A DNA stretch of 64,000 bases from Hofstenia miamia (GCA_004352715.1 SCFE01000101.1:718291-782290); one strand, 5' to 3'; shown: positions 46,394-58,450, counted from the stretch's first letter. The notes: generated by a model not told the origin, from the sequence alone. Program-made: numbers and translations.

Positions 46394-48522
46394 TTCATGG
46401 TGCTATTAATTTGAATTTTGTATATTCCTAATTTTATTGGAAATTTTTTATATCGTTTATTTTTATAAATTTTGTTGGTAATTGTTGCAAGAATTCTACT
46501 ACAATTTCGCTTTTCAAATCTTCTGTTCTGAGCAGATGAATTTATGACATTCAATTATCAAAAATCAAGATTAATGTGTATATGCTATCGAAACAACAAA
46601 GTAATGTTATTCACTATAACTTGTTAAAATTGCATATACGTTTATACTATTGCATCTAAATGACTACATTAAATATATAAATATGAACTTATTCCGCTTG
46701 AAAAGTATGCATGAATTCAATGGAAGAAAATTGCTTCCTTCGTTCAAGCTGGTTAAAATTACATTTTTAGGAAAGTTTTTGTTAATCTTGGATTCAATTC
46801 CGTTGATCGTCATAGAATTTTTTTAACCCATAAAATGTTAACCTTAGCTGAACCAATTTAACTTTTGAATCCCCAATTTGTTACTTATCATGTTTCTGGG
46901 AGCCAATATAGATTTTTAATTAAGCACAGTTAACCATCATCAAACGAGGGTTTCAATCAAATAATGTTGAATAGCTCTCCGGCTTAATTTGTACGCCTTA
47001 ATTTATTGTCTGAATATTTCGATTGCTTTGATTGTACAAGTAAATTGGAGAATTTAAAGTGCACTTTCGTTTTTGGGAGCATAGGAAGAAATTAGGTTCA
47101 TTTAATAATCTGAGAAATATTATCTTGAAATTCGCGGGTATGAAATTTGCTGTTAATACATTAGTGAGAAAATGAAAAGATAATTTTTTACGTTATCATC
47201 TAGAAAAGCATCTATGATCAATCCCTGTCAGGAAGGTTTTGTCTGACATTTCACTATTGCATATTATGTTGTTGATCTCTTAAAGAATTTGACAGGATTT
47301 TTAAATATTTTATTCCCGACATCGATTTTTCAATAGAAAAATTGAAAATGTCTATTTCAAACACGTTTTACACTAAAAGCTATTAATCTATAAAACCATC
47401 TGTGATGATTTATTGCTGACTAAGCCTTCTTGTTAAAATCGCGCTATTTCACTTTGTTGTAAAGCATGTAATGAACTTGGCAATTGAATTATCGTACAAC
47501 ACTTATTTTGAAGCAAATCAATTTAGTTTTCCTCCGCTTAGTGGTGTGCAATTAAAATGATTCAAATTTGAGATGTTTTACTTAAACCGATTTTTCTCTT
47601 TCGATGGAAGCTTTTGGACAATTGGTTTTCTTTCAATAATGAATCAAATTCATAAATAATGAAAATATTTATTGCTATATCTCGTCTTTCGATTTAACAC
47701 GGAACGGAAGAGCCGATTACAGTTGAAAAATGATGTTTGAATTAACTAGATATTTCATGTGCACATTTTGGTCCCCAAAATGTGTTTTTTCTATTCCTTT
47801 TTCCTGAGACATCAGATGCAATTGAGCTAAAGAATGCAGTAAACCGTTAAGTGGAAGAGACATGGAATGAGATTTATTGGAATTAGTGTCTATAGCACTA
47901 AAATGATAAATTTGAGAACAATCAATGAATTGAATAATACAAGGATTGTTGTTTGATATTTTTACTTGAAATTTCGTTGAAATGCTTGAAGTTCATTACA
48001 CTACGTTTTTAGAACTTGACGAATTAGCATGGATGATTTAATTTGTGCGAGGAAATTATTCAAAATCTAGCTTTATTCTTTACTCAGTGGGATTCTTGTT
48101 GGAAGGGCTTCAATAAGTTTTAATGCAGTTCTAAATTTAAAAGATTTTTCAAGCTAAATTATTTTAGATTGTTATTGGGCTCATTTAGGTAAGCAAATTG
48201 CATTTCAATGGTAACTTTGTCTGATTCAATGGTTATTAAATTATTAACAACTCGTTGCCTATTGTTTTCAACATGCTTTTGGTTGTCTGAGTTTTAATAT
48301 ACGACACTAACAAATGAAGCTGGATGAGAGCAACTAAAAAATTTTCTAAAAAATAAAAGTTGAAACTCAAATTGCTGTCTTTTAATTAGTTTTATTAAAT
48401 AATTTATTAGTGGTATACAAATCATTGTAAACTGTAATTGAATTATGAGAATGTACGATACTTAGTAAGAAATTATATTTTATTCTATGCCTATGTCCAT
48501 TTTAAATTACTTAAAAAAATAG
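46394..48522. other. Gene-free stretch downstream of Mondo
   Basis: Probably contains the Mondo 3' UTR, but its end cannot be seen. No element recognised. Confidence 0.5.
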
Positions 48523-48655
48523 CAGGGCTTGATAAAATACTTATATGGTGGGGTAGAGCCCGTGTACGATCCGTAGCCCGTACCCATAAAACAGGTCCGT
48601 TGATTTGTCTGAGCCCAGGTCTCTAGCCCGTTATGCCCGTAGCTAAATGTTATTA
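48523..48655. mobile_element. Possible hAT-type terminal region
   Basis: Begins CAGGGCTTGATAAAATACTT and contains repeated AGCCCG/GCCCGTA motifs in a GC-rich patch unlike its surroundings. This is a style seen in terminal regions of animal hAT elements (CAGGGCTCGACA..., repeated GCCCG). No opposite end or target duplication was found, so this is weak. Confidence 0.3.
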
Positions 48656-48691
48656 AACTAAAATAAATTGTGTCGTTTTTTAGGAGCTTAA

Positions 48692-48835
48692 TTAACTTTA
48701 ATAAAAACATGCAGATATATTTCGACTTACAAAAGTCATCGTCAGTTTTACAAATTATTCTTTTAGGGAATAATTTGTAAAACTGACGATGACTTTGTAA
48801 GTCGAAATATATCTGCATGTTCTTATTAAAGTTAA
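48692..48835. repeat. Near-perfect 68-69-bp inverted repeat (hairpin)
   Basis: The left arm 48692-48760 pairs with 48768-48835 across a 7-base loop, with only two or three unpaired bases. The arms contain GCAGATATATTTCGACTTAC and its complement. A transcript would fold into a long double-stranded stem. It could be a foldback MITE, a small-RNA precursor, or a sequencing/assembly foldback. Confidence 0.88.
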
Positions 48836-50084
48836 AATAAATTAACGCAACACGAAAAATCTGTCAGTGTACATAATCGAAGCACATGTAAGCGCTCATA
48901 ACACCTATCAATCCAGTTTACATCAAAAACCAAATTTAGTACTTTTGTTGACATCATTGAGAATTTCGAAGTCATAATTTCACTTCCATTTAAAGAAAAA
49001 ATTTATCAACACGTTTAGTCAATTCATAAATCAATCGTGTTTCCAAACGTATATATCATAATTTACAACCCATAGAAGTTTGAAAATAATTTAAATGGTC
49101 TCCCGCTCAATCTTTAACTGAAAAGGGGTTTTAATTATCACAATAAGACACTATGCTACAGTGCCCTATTTGACCTTGTGAAATAAAATTCAATTTAAAT
49201 GGTATGGAAAGTCTTCTAGGGTTCAGTACTTAAGATACATATATTACGTTATAATATACACAGTTTTTTATCAATGCAATATCTTGAACAGCAACAAATA
49301 ATGCACGGTGTGGCTGAACTACCATTTGGTACAAAAAATTGTTTTTTTTTGAGAAATGTCAATTTTAAAAAGGACTGCTAAAATTACACAATATTCGATT
49401 ATTTGAAATCATTAATAGGCAATATGGAAAAATTTTTCGATAAATAAGGTGTCAAACAGTTTTTTTTAGTATTTCTACATTTTGTCAGTAAATCTTTTTG
49501 CAGCTTTCAGTAACTCAATAGACATAAATATCATGTATACCCACAATGGCAGTCAGATTACAATATTATATATTATGAATTTACTTCGACATAATTGTTA
49601 CTTTCTAGACTTTCAATTTCATTTTCTAGTAAAATATATCAGCATTAACAATATAATAGTAAAAAATAAGTTGTGATCACAAATGGATGGTGTTACATTC
49701 ACAAACACATAATAAAAGATTTTGCGTATAGTTTGGATGTTGGCTAGAAACTATTTTTTCCACCACAATCTGAAGACGCTGTGAACAGCCTCGAATTCCT
49801 GTTCACTAAAATTTACAAGACCCTTACTATACTTTTTGCAAAATTCAGGAACGTGGTGTAGAACTATATGAATATTTTGTGTTACTCGTATACCAAGATT
49901 CATGAATGCTGGCTCAAATTTTTCGATAGAATTAGTATTTTCATAGGATATAAAACAAACTATACTTTAGGATGTTATATTGACAACTAATTCAGCATTC
50001 AAGAGTTACAAATCAATTAATTATACCAGCAGTTGTTTACATACACTTGTAAATATTAGTTACTAATTATGCTTCATCCTCGCA
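48836..50084. other. Gene-free stretch
   Basis: No gene recognised. If the gypsy element ended with an LTR, it would lie at the right end of this stretch, but no second LTR copy was found to compare. Confidence 0.45.
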
Positions 50085-50735
50085 TCATTCAAGAAAAATC
50101 AGCTTAAACTTGTTTGGAGCCACAACAACTCTACCACTTCTTGTGATATAAGAGCCTGATCCTGCTGATTCAGGGCGATTACCATCAGTTTGACAATGAA
50201 ATAAAATGAAATATCTATATTCATGATTGATTGGCGAGTAACCATCAGATATATTTGTTGCTTCTGGCAGACCATAATCTATTTTATCAGCATCATTACG
50301 TGGCTTAAGTTCTTCCTTTGTTTAGCAAAAATGCTGAATATTTCAGCGATATTGACTTCCTGATTCGGTTTGAACGATAAATCATCTAGGACATATGGTT
50401 GACAAAATAATTATGCCAACATCAGTCAATCGTCTCAAGTTAACATTATACACTCGAACTATATCCCCACAAGAATATCTTCGTGGTTCATCATTGTTTA
50501 CGTTTATTTCAGTGTGCAACATTTTAGAATTCGGAAGATGTGTACCAAGACCTACTATAAAGACGGCCACGGCAAAGGAAATTAAATCATAAAAAATGAG
50601 GCCATTAGTATTTTCAGATTTTGCTTTATTTTTTACATTAATATAATGGTTTATGGGATTATATTTCATAGACGCGGCCGAATACCTCACAGTATGCCAT
50701 ATTTAACAAAAGGACATTGTGTAAATTAGCTTTTA
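50085..50735 (-). pseudogene. Ty3/gypsy Pol C-terminal part (integrase tail)
   Basis: Reading leftward, sequence near 50730 (KANLHNVLLL) resembles the end of the integrase core. Then come LGTHLPNSKMLHTEI, SCGDIVRVYN and FIVQTESGSQYR. The Pol tail YITRSGRVVVAPNKFKL ends at TGA 50085-50087. GDIVRVxN and the xFIVQTESG block are typical of the C-terminal domain of gypsy integrases of invertebrates, and TRSGRVVxxP of the Pol end. Two in-frame stops near PR*FIVQ and QYR*N. Same strand and order as the gypsy pol at 55.8-58.4 kb, so probably the other half of one element. Confidence 0.7.
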
Positions 50736-50798
50736 ATGATATTTTTATTCATTCAATTCAAAAATATTTTACATACACATGTCAAAATTGTACTTGTA

Positions 50799-53700
50799 AA
50801 TTTATCAAACATTTTAATAATCCATGATAATTATAGAAGTCAGTCTGCAGTTTTAGCAAATCGTTGATGTTCGTTAAACACAAAAATAAGATATTTTTTT
50901 CTTCAAACATTCCATAGGATTTAATCGAAACTAATCATTGAAATACTTTTTAATATTAAAGACATTTGTAGAAGTAATAAATATAACGCAAATGCATTTC
51001 TTAAGTAATCTGTATAATACAATTAAACATATTTAAAAATTTGTCCTCAATTAGGTAGGAATAATTGTCCATGCTGGTAGCTTTTCCCATTAAGCAACAA
51101 AAAAGAAGGGAAGTTCAACACAACATCATTCCAATTCACTATGTTAGCCTACATAACGGGGGGGGAGGAGTTTTTGAGATAAATAAAATGAATCCGTTTA
51201 GAATGATTACTATTATCAAGCATTTCTCTTATGATAGTCAAAGACAATTTTATAATCAATATACCAGTCATTAAGGTCCAGGTTATAACAAAAGAATGAA
51301 TTTTATATTCCTTAGAAAACTACGTCATGCAAAAAAGCAAACATCAATTTCTGTGTAAGCACTACATCATCAATACATTTGAAAAAGAATTCCATACATT
51401 AAAATAGTAATATCTATCCAATAAGAAATTTGATAGTGAACCCATATAAGGGTTTCTAAATGTTAAGGCTTCAAAAGATTGACAGAATTTGATCAATTTA
51501 TCATTAATGTAGATTCCCTAGCAATCCAATTTGTATATGATACTAAATTTTTCCACTAGCGAAAAGTTCCTGTAATTAATCTGGAGAAGCTTTTCGAATT
51601 TTCGAGGTTGACTATTTATTTTCTTCTCAATACTACTATATTAGTTTGAGATGATGTGAATATTTGATAAAAAGATATTAAACAAATCAGATTTTGCGAT
51701 CTCCATTTTTGGTGAGTTCAAATGGAATGTTCCCCACATAATATTAGCGTTGCCATTGTAATGAGCTCTTATTAAAATCATAATTTCCATAATTCAGATA
51801 ATTTGGTAGTGAAAACTTTGGAAAGTAAGTAATCTTAATGTCAACGAGCTGAGCTTCTATCGAGCCGAGCATGAGCAGAGTATTGGATATATAACCAGCC
51901 TAAAACGAGCCGTTTTTAAGAAAAGCAAATTTATAGTAGTGCTTGTTAATTTGATTATGCAGATTTTCTCATTTTTTCATTCAATATGCCTTTCTTATAA
52001 TTTAATTTTAGAAATGTTTATTAAATAATAGGGAAGAACCATGTAAACAATTCTGAGAGCGCAATATTTTTAAAAAAATATCGAGATGAAACGAGCCTCA
52101 TTGAAAGATTTTATTGGCTAGTCGAGGCGAACTTACTCAAAATTAAAACATTGACAAGTCTGGTTTGAGACAACCTTCAAACAGTTCTCCTCAGTGGTTT
52201 GCATTGCAACGTACGCTTCTACACATTGCCTGACTACATAGATTTTGCTTACCCAATTAGGCCTACTCACAGTGTGCAGAAGCTGAACTTCTAATCAGTG
52301 TCGCATACAAAATAAACAAAAATATTTACTGTTGTTCATCAAAATTTACAACAGCTTTAAAGTATTTAACATTATTATGTATATTGATTATGATTCTACT
52401 GCTGGGGCCGACATTTAAGTCGGCCTTACGTATACCCAAGTGACAATTCATTAAGAAATAATAAAGTGAATGAGTGGCACTTCAACAATTTGACAGAGCG
52501 AGATATAAATCTTGTTTAGAAGCTAAACGGTTTGAAAATTATTTATAGCATAACATCAAGAGAACATATACAATCTAAATATCAATAAAACCAAGAAAAC
52601 GGAATAAGAAAAAAGAATCATCTTTAAATGAAATTATAGGAATTGGATCTGATGGCGAATATTTTTCAATCAACAATTCAGAAGATGTTCAGCAATCCAA
52701 TTCACACACAACTCTCACACAGCAGCTTTCATTGCTATCATTAAATACTAACATTTGTAGCATATGTCTGCATGCTTCTGATTTATGTAAACGTTCAGGA
52801 CTTGTCAAACATCATATTGTCAATGGTTCCAGATGTGAAGGTTCAGGGCTACCACCTCGTTCACTTGGAATAACGCCTGTATTTCCCTCACTTTCTGATA
52901 TTGAAATGTTTTCGATTCCTACCAGGAAGATCGTTCCAATCAGCTGCCGTAATCTCTGGGCTAAAGCTGTGAATCACTCTTTTAGTAAGGTTAAGCGGGA
53001 ACCAAGTTTCATTAATCATTGGGTGGAGATTTTTATTTTGCCTGCTTGTGTTCTCCGGTCTCCTCCTCGTGGGGGCTCCAAACACCTGAAATACGAAGAG
53101 TCAATTCTCAAGAGCCGCTTAGAGCGTTGGTTGAATGGTGATTATGCTCAACTTTGGTACGAAGCAACTGTAAGTTCTGGCAACATTAAAAATAAATCAT
53201 CTTCTGTCAGTTCCAGCCAAAATCTTAAGAGAGCTAGACAGCTTGGTCACGAAGGCAGTTTTCGTAGAGCCATAGCAGCCCTAAGATCTGATGGTCTAAG
53301 CTTTGATGAGCAAACATTTCATGCACTAAAGGAGAAGCATCCCAACACTTCAAAAAATAAAATAGATTATAGTACTGAAGACACAGAGCCATTTGTGATA
53401 AACAAAGACATTCTGATTAAATGTGTGAAAAGCTTTCCCAGGGATTCTGCTGCCGGTGGCTCTAAACTTTATGCTTCCCATCTGATTAATGCATTCCAAT
53501 GCCCAACTCCTGAATATGGGGACAAAGAAATTGCATCGGTGCTCGAAGTAATCAACTGTTTAATATTTGGTAATGCTCCTGATGAAATTGCACCATATCT
53601 TTGTGGAGCTAATCTTTTTGCATTGAAGAAAAAGGACGGTGGAATTCGCCCAATTGCTGTGGGAGAAGTTCTTCGAAGATTGATTGCCAAATGCTTATGT

Positions 53701-55824
53701 CAATTGTCAAGGAATAAGGCAGCTGCTCTTTTTTCTCCACTTCAAGTTGGTGTAGGCATTAAGGGAGGTTGTGAAGCCGTCATCCATGCTTTGAATGGAT
53801 TGGTGGAAGCTGTTGGATCAAAGACAAATTTAGCATTTCTCCAGGTAGATATCAAAAATGCATTTAACAGTCTTAATCGTTCAGTAATACTTTCTCAGGT
53901 TAAACTTCATTTTCCACAGTTATATCATTGGGTTTATTTTTGCTACTCCCAGCCTTCTCGATTGAAATTTGGATCGAAATCCTTGCTTTCAGCTTGCGGA
54001 GTTCAACAAGGTGATCCCTTGACTCACCTTTTGTTTGCTTTAGCTATTCACCCAATCGTTTCTGCTATCAAAGATAAATTTACTGAATTAGCATGCAACG
54101 CATGGTATTTAGATGATGGTTCTCTGGTTGGGGACGTTCCATCTTTGTGTAAAGTATTTGAGTTTGTGGTGTTAGCTATGAAAAAAGTAGGCTTAGAAAT
54201 TAGTTTAACTAAATGTGAAGTTTGGTCGCCTAATCCTAATTGCGATTTCAGTGCTTTGCCCAAAACAATCAACAGACGAAAAGATGGTATTGTCACTCTT
54301 GGAGCTCCTATCTCCAAGTCTCCAAAATTTGTCCAAGAGTTCTTCTCGAAACGTGTTTCTAAGTCCATTCAAATTATGAATGAAATAAAATTACTTGAAG
54401 ATCCACAGTTAGAATTACATCTGTTAAGGAGCTGTGCCTCACTACCTAAGATATCGTTTTGTTTAAGAACTTCTAATCCCGCAACTGTTACAGCAGAATT
54501 GGAAGAATTTGATTCAGCAGTTCATCAGTCTCTAGAAAGTATAGCAGGTTCAGCTGTTTCTGTGACACAAAGACTACAAGCATCCTTGCCAATTTCTAAA
54601 GGAGGTCTTGGATTACCACTAGCGTCAACAATTGCTTCTGCAGCGTTCTTAGGGTCATATGTGGACAATAAAGAACTATGTAAACAGATTGTTTCTATTG
54701 ATGATTATATTTACTCTGTGCCACATCAGTGTTTGCAAGAACTTTCTAGCAAAGGAATAGCGTTGACTGAAATGCCTTTACACATGGCGCCAAAAGCACA
54801 GAAGTCTATTTGTTCACTTTTACAGCAAGTTAGCCAGAATACTTGTTTATCCTCCAGTTTGTCTCCTCGCGATAAAGCAAGACTTCTCTCTTGTTCCATA
54901 ACAGGAAGTGGGGATTGGTTGGCTGCCATTCCCTTGAAAGCACTTGGTCTTTCTTTCGCTCCTGCAGAATTCCGAATTTTGCTTTGTTATCGGCTTGGCA
55001 TCCCCTTAATTAATGATGACAAAAAATGTCCAAAATGCTTTAAGCCTTTGGATTTATTCGGTGATCATGCCATGTCCTGCGCGGTTGATGGTGAAAGAAT
55101 TGCGCGCCATGATCGACTCAGGGACGCTATTTTTGCAACTGCTTTGAAATGTGCTTTGTCTCCGGTGCTTGAAAAGTCTAACCTCACTGAGTCTCGTGCT
55201 CGTCCTGGGGACATCTTTTTGCCATGCTGGTCTTCTGGCCGACCAGCTGCTCTAGACGTGACTGTAATTAGTTCACTGCAGCCTTCGATTGTTTCTCTTG
55301 CGGGTACTAATGCTGGTCATGCTCTGGAAGTTTCAGACAACCGAAAGCTTACTAAATACGCAGAATCATGTTCAGCAGCTGGTATATCCTTCATACCACT
55401 ATCAGTGGAAGCTCTAGGAGGATGGTCACCAATTGCTATCAAAGTATTCTCCAAGATGTCTTTTATGTCTTCTGCCAGAAATGCCTCTTGCGGTCTGAAT
55501 ACGGTTTCTACATACTTTTTTCAGCAATTGTCAGTAATTTTACAGCGGGGAAATGCTACACTTCTTTTATCAAGATATGGTTGTTAGGGCTCAATCAATT
55601 CATGTCTAATCTGTGGCATCTGGAACACAAACTCAACCATTGTACAAGTTTTTCATTATCGATCACCCAAAAAATAATCATTGTAATGTTAATTTTATAT
55701 GTATTGATTTTTGTTCTTTTTGAAGTAAAACAATTTTATATTCGGTGATTCTTAAATATTCTATTTTTGTAATGTTAATTTTGTAAAATGTGCTTTATTT
55801 TGATGAATATTGTCCTCAAAAAAA
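50799..55824 (+). mobile_element. RLE-class (R2-like) non-LTR retrotransposon nested in gypsy integrase
   Basis: The ORF at 52579-55587 is followed by about 235 bases of 3' UTR ending in CTCAAAAAAA (55815-55824). Gypsy integrase coding resumes right after. TACTTGTA occurs at 50791-50798 and 55825-55832, a candidate 8-bp target duplication. Between 50799 and 52578 no gene is seen. This would be the 5' UTR, or an unrelated insertion. The left boundary is inferred. Confidence 0.5.
52579..55587 (+). CDS. Non-LTR retrotransposon protein: zinc finger, reverse transcriptase, restriction-like endonuclease
   Basis: The frame is open from 52579 (after a stop at 52576) to TAG at 55585, about 1000 codons, but has no ATG before 52906. 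Translation probably starts upstream of the first ATG, since the finger CSICLHASDLCKRSG lies before it. Numbering from the TTG at 52732, the RT blocks are LKKKDGGIRPIAVGE (299-312), QVDIKNAFNS (371-380), GVQQGDPL (423-430) and WYLDDG (458-463). The C-terminal CPKC...GDHAMSC knuckle (766-783) and RPGDIF...AALDVTV (824-845) form the PD-(D/E)xK-like endonuclease typical of R2/NeSL/CRE-type elements. Such proteins nick the target and prime reverse transcription there. Codon use is less AT-rich than the surroundings. No stop interrupts the frame, so this is the best candidate here for a recently active retrotransposon. Confidence 0.88.
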   Translation: MSIKPRKRNKKKESSLNEIIGIGSDGEYFSINNSEDVQQSNSHTTLTQQLSLLSLNTNICSICLHASDLCKRSGLVKHHIVNGSRCEGSGLPPRSLGITPVFPSLSDIEMFSIPTRKIVPISCRNLWAKAVNHSFSKVKREPSFINHWVEIFILPACVLRSPPRGGSKHLKYEESILKSRLERWLNGDYAQLWYEATVSSGNIKNKSSSVSSSQNLKRARQLGHEGSFRRAIAALRSDGLSFDEQTFHALKEKHPNTSKNKIDYSTEDTEPFVINKDILIKCVKSFPRDSAAGGSKLYASHLINAFQCPTPEYGDKEIASVLEVINCLIFGNAPDEIAPYLCGANLFALKKKDGGIRPIAVGEVLRRLIAKCLCQLSRNKAAALFSPLQVGVGIKGGCEAVIHALNGLVEAVGSKTNLAFLQVDIKNAFNSLNRSVILSQVKLHFPQLYHWVYFCYSQPSRLKFGSKSLLSACGVQQGDPLTHLLFALAIHPIVSAIKDKFTELACNAWYLDDGSLVGDVPSLCKVFEFVVLAMKKVGLEISLTKCEVWSPNPNCDFSALPKTINRRKDGIVTLGAPISKSPKFVQEFFSKRVSKSIQIMNEIKLLEDPQLELHLLRSCASLPKISFCLRTSNPATVTAELEEFDSAVHQSLESIAGSAVSVTQRLQASLPISKGGLGLPLASTIASAAFLGSYVDNKELCKQIVSIDDYIYSVPHQCLQELSSKGIALTEMPLHMAPKAQKSICSLLQQVSQNTCLSSSLSPRDKARLLSCSITGSGDWLAAIPLKALGLSFAPAEFRILLCYRLGIPLINDDKKCPKCFKPLDLFGDHAMSCAVDGERIARHDRLRDAIFATALKCALSPVLEKSNLTESRARPGDIFLPCWSSGRPAALDVTVISSLQPSIVSLAGTNAGHALEVSDNRKLTKYAESCSAAGISFIPLSVEALGGWSPIAIKVFSKMSFMSSARNASCGLNTVSTYFFQQLSVILQRGNATLLLSRYGC

Positions 55825-58450
55825 TACTTGTAGATTGAATTTAACCAATTGAACATAGCGTTCTGCTTGCCCATTCAAACGAGGATAGTAAGAGGCGAGG
55901 AATTATGATAAATATTCCATTCATGACGAAATGATTTCATTTCTTGACACAGAAAGGCCGGCTCAATATCAGATATCAAAAAACCCGGGATTCCATGTCT
56001 TGTAAAAACAGACTTAAATGCACAGATCAATGTCTGAGTTTGCTTATCAGATACTAACACCACCTCAGGGTAACGAGAATAATAGTCTACCAATGCAAGA
56101 TAACGTTGACATTCAAAACACATTAGATCAGCTGCAACTTTCATCCATGGTACAGATGGTCGTTCGTGAGACAGCAAAGGTTCACGTGATTTAATATTTT
56201 GATATTCATTACACACAGGACATCTTGAAATTAATTGCTTAATCTCTTGGTTCATTGATGGCCAAAATACATTATTACGCGGCAAGTTTTGTTCTTCATA
56301 ATTCCAAGATGACATCATATATGCGGTTAACAACCAGCTTTTGCAAAGATCTTGGTATATTTATAGCTTCACCTTTCAAGACAACATCATTAACAACAGA
56401 TATGTCTTCCGAGAAGGATCTGTAGACTTGCAGCAGACCTGACAGCTGCCATCCTTTCTTAGCAAAAATTATTACTTTAGAAAGAACAGAATCAGTAGAT
56501 GTTTCGTGACGCATTTTTGAGAGAAACGGTGATATAAATCATTTGTTTCTAAACGCATAAAACAAAAACTTCTGCCTCATCAAAGTTATATTCGGAATCA
56601 ACGGAGCTATCCATTCTTGATAAGGCATCAACCAGCACGAATTTACATCCTGGAATGTAGGATACCTTCAAGGAATACATCTGTAAGCTAATAGCATCCT
56701 TTGCAAACGAAAATTTATTTTATGAAAGGGTTTTTATAAATTGCTACAAGTGGTTGATGATCTGTTTCTACATCAATATCTTAACCATAAACATACTAAT
56801 GAAACTTTTTGGACTCAAATAGTATTGCCAGCATTTCTTTTCAATTTGGGCATATCTAGTTTCGGCGTCTGATAACGAGCATGAAACATACTCTATAGGA
56901 CTCTATTCGCCATTGCTGTAGAACCGCTCCAACTGACATTTTGAGTTTCTTTGTGGGGTCATACATTTGAAGAACCGTTCTTCAAGTAAGAATAACCTTG
57001 ATTCGCGGAATTGCATCCATAACTAGGAGATACTAAAAACGCAACATCATTTTTCAGAAGATCCATTAGCTTTTTTGCAATGACAATGATATTTGGCACA
57101 AACTTTGCCAAGTAATTAGCAATTCCAAGCCAGGATTTCAGTTCAGATTTATTAGATGGGACTTTCATATCAACAATTGCTCATACCTTCTCCGGATCTG
57201 ATGTGACACCATTTTTTGAGATTTCATGTCCAAGAAATATCATTTTCTCTGCTAGAGGAACCCACTTATTCTTATTTAGTTTCATGCCACTAGAACTATT
57301 CGTCTCAACACCTCAGCCGTGATCTGACGAAATTCTGTAAACGTACAAGCAAACACTATAATATCATTGACAGCAAAATGTGTACCTGGAAGGCCTTCCA
57401 ACAGTTCATGAACACGCTGATGACAAACCTTGCTAGCACTTGACAAACCATAAGGCTTACGAAAGTATCGATACCTGCCAAAAGAGTCCCAAATGTTGTC
57501 AATAGTGAGCTTTCATGATCGAGTTCTATCTGCCAGAAGGCTGATGAGAAGTCATATTTTCGAAAATACCTTAACCCTGGAATGAATGACATGAATGAGA
57601 ACAATTACTGGCTGTCTTACGCAGGTAATGTTGCTGCTCTAAGAGCCACACCCTTTTTTTAGTGATTACTAGAGAATTAATAAAATCAGTTGGTCTTTCT
57701 ACTTTAGTAATAACACCTAAGGTTTCAATTCACTGAAACTCAGCTTTGAGGCTATTCATCTGTGAATATGGAACATTGTATATGGAACAAACAGTAGGAA
57801 GTACACCATACTTAAGAACTATTTTATATTTGTAGCCTTCTAGCTTTCCTAGCTCTCCAAAGGCCTCTTTGTAATCATCAACTGGGTTCCATTATTTAAG
57901 GGATAAGATTCGTTTGATAAATCCCATTTGTTCATATGTGTTGCGACCTAGGATTGCGTTGGAATAGTTTTTGTCTCTAACTGACTTCACTGCACAAAAC
58001 TTAACATTATAAATATTGCCCTTGTAAAACAGATTTAGATATGTTGTACTAGCCACATCAATTGCAACAGAAAAACATTTGAGCTTTATTTTACATTTAG
58101 TAATTTTTAGAATAGCATCAATAGAACATATTAGATCAGCATCAATCACATTAACATCAGCTCTCAAATCCAGGAAATAATCTACTTTTACCCCATTGGT
58201 ACTCATCAGTTCTGTCCAGTTGTGATCAGATTTTCTAATACCAATGTGACACATAAATATATCTTCAGGCTCAGATTCACAGTATTGATCTGTTAATACT
58301 GTTTCTCACTCTTTGATTAAAATGCGAGGTCTTAAGATTTAATGCGGGTAGCTTTTCTGCACAACACACAAATGAAAAATGATTCTGTTTCGCACAATTT
58401 AAACAAGTTTTACCAAATGCTGGCATTGCATCCGAGGGTGTTTTCGACCA
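55825..58450 (-). pseudogene. Decayed Ty3/gypsy gag-pol (zinc knuckle to integrase core)
   Basis: Reading leftward: zinc knuckle CLNCAKQNHFSFVC (about 58400); aspartic protease (58254-57892) with DLRADVN in place of the D-T/S-G-A active site and ILGRNTYEQMGFI at its end; RT (57860-57200) with FRKYDFSSAFWQIELDHESS and a catalytic box reading A-V-N-D instead of Y-V-D-D; RNase H region with EYVSCSLSDAETRYAQIEKK (about 56880); integrase (56514-55833) with VFWPSMNQEIKQLISRCPVC and WMKVAADLM, YLALVDYYSRYPEVV. Order PR-RT-RH-IN is that of Ty3/gypsy. Many stops and shifts, both key active sites lost, no LTRs seen. It is an old copy, broken at 55825 by the R2-like insertion. Confidence 0.85.

Noticed and set aside
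50382-50690. POT1-like OB-fold gene suggested by CGDIVRVYN
   Set aside because: Following residues FIVQTESG and TRSGRVV in nearly the same frame identify a gypsy integrase/Pol tail instead.
52888-54368. Antisense frames opposite the R2-like ORF
   Set aside because: They are mirror frames of a long coding sequence without motifs of their own.
52732-55587. Taking the TTG at 52732 as a defined start codon
   Set aside because: The frame is open 51 codons further upstream and nothing marks this TTG. The real start is unknown.
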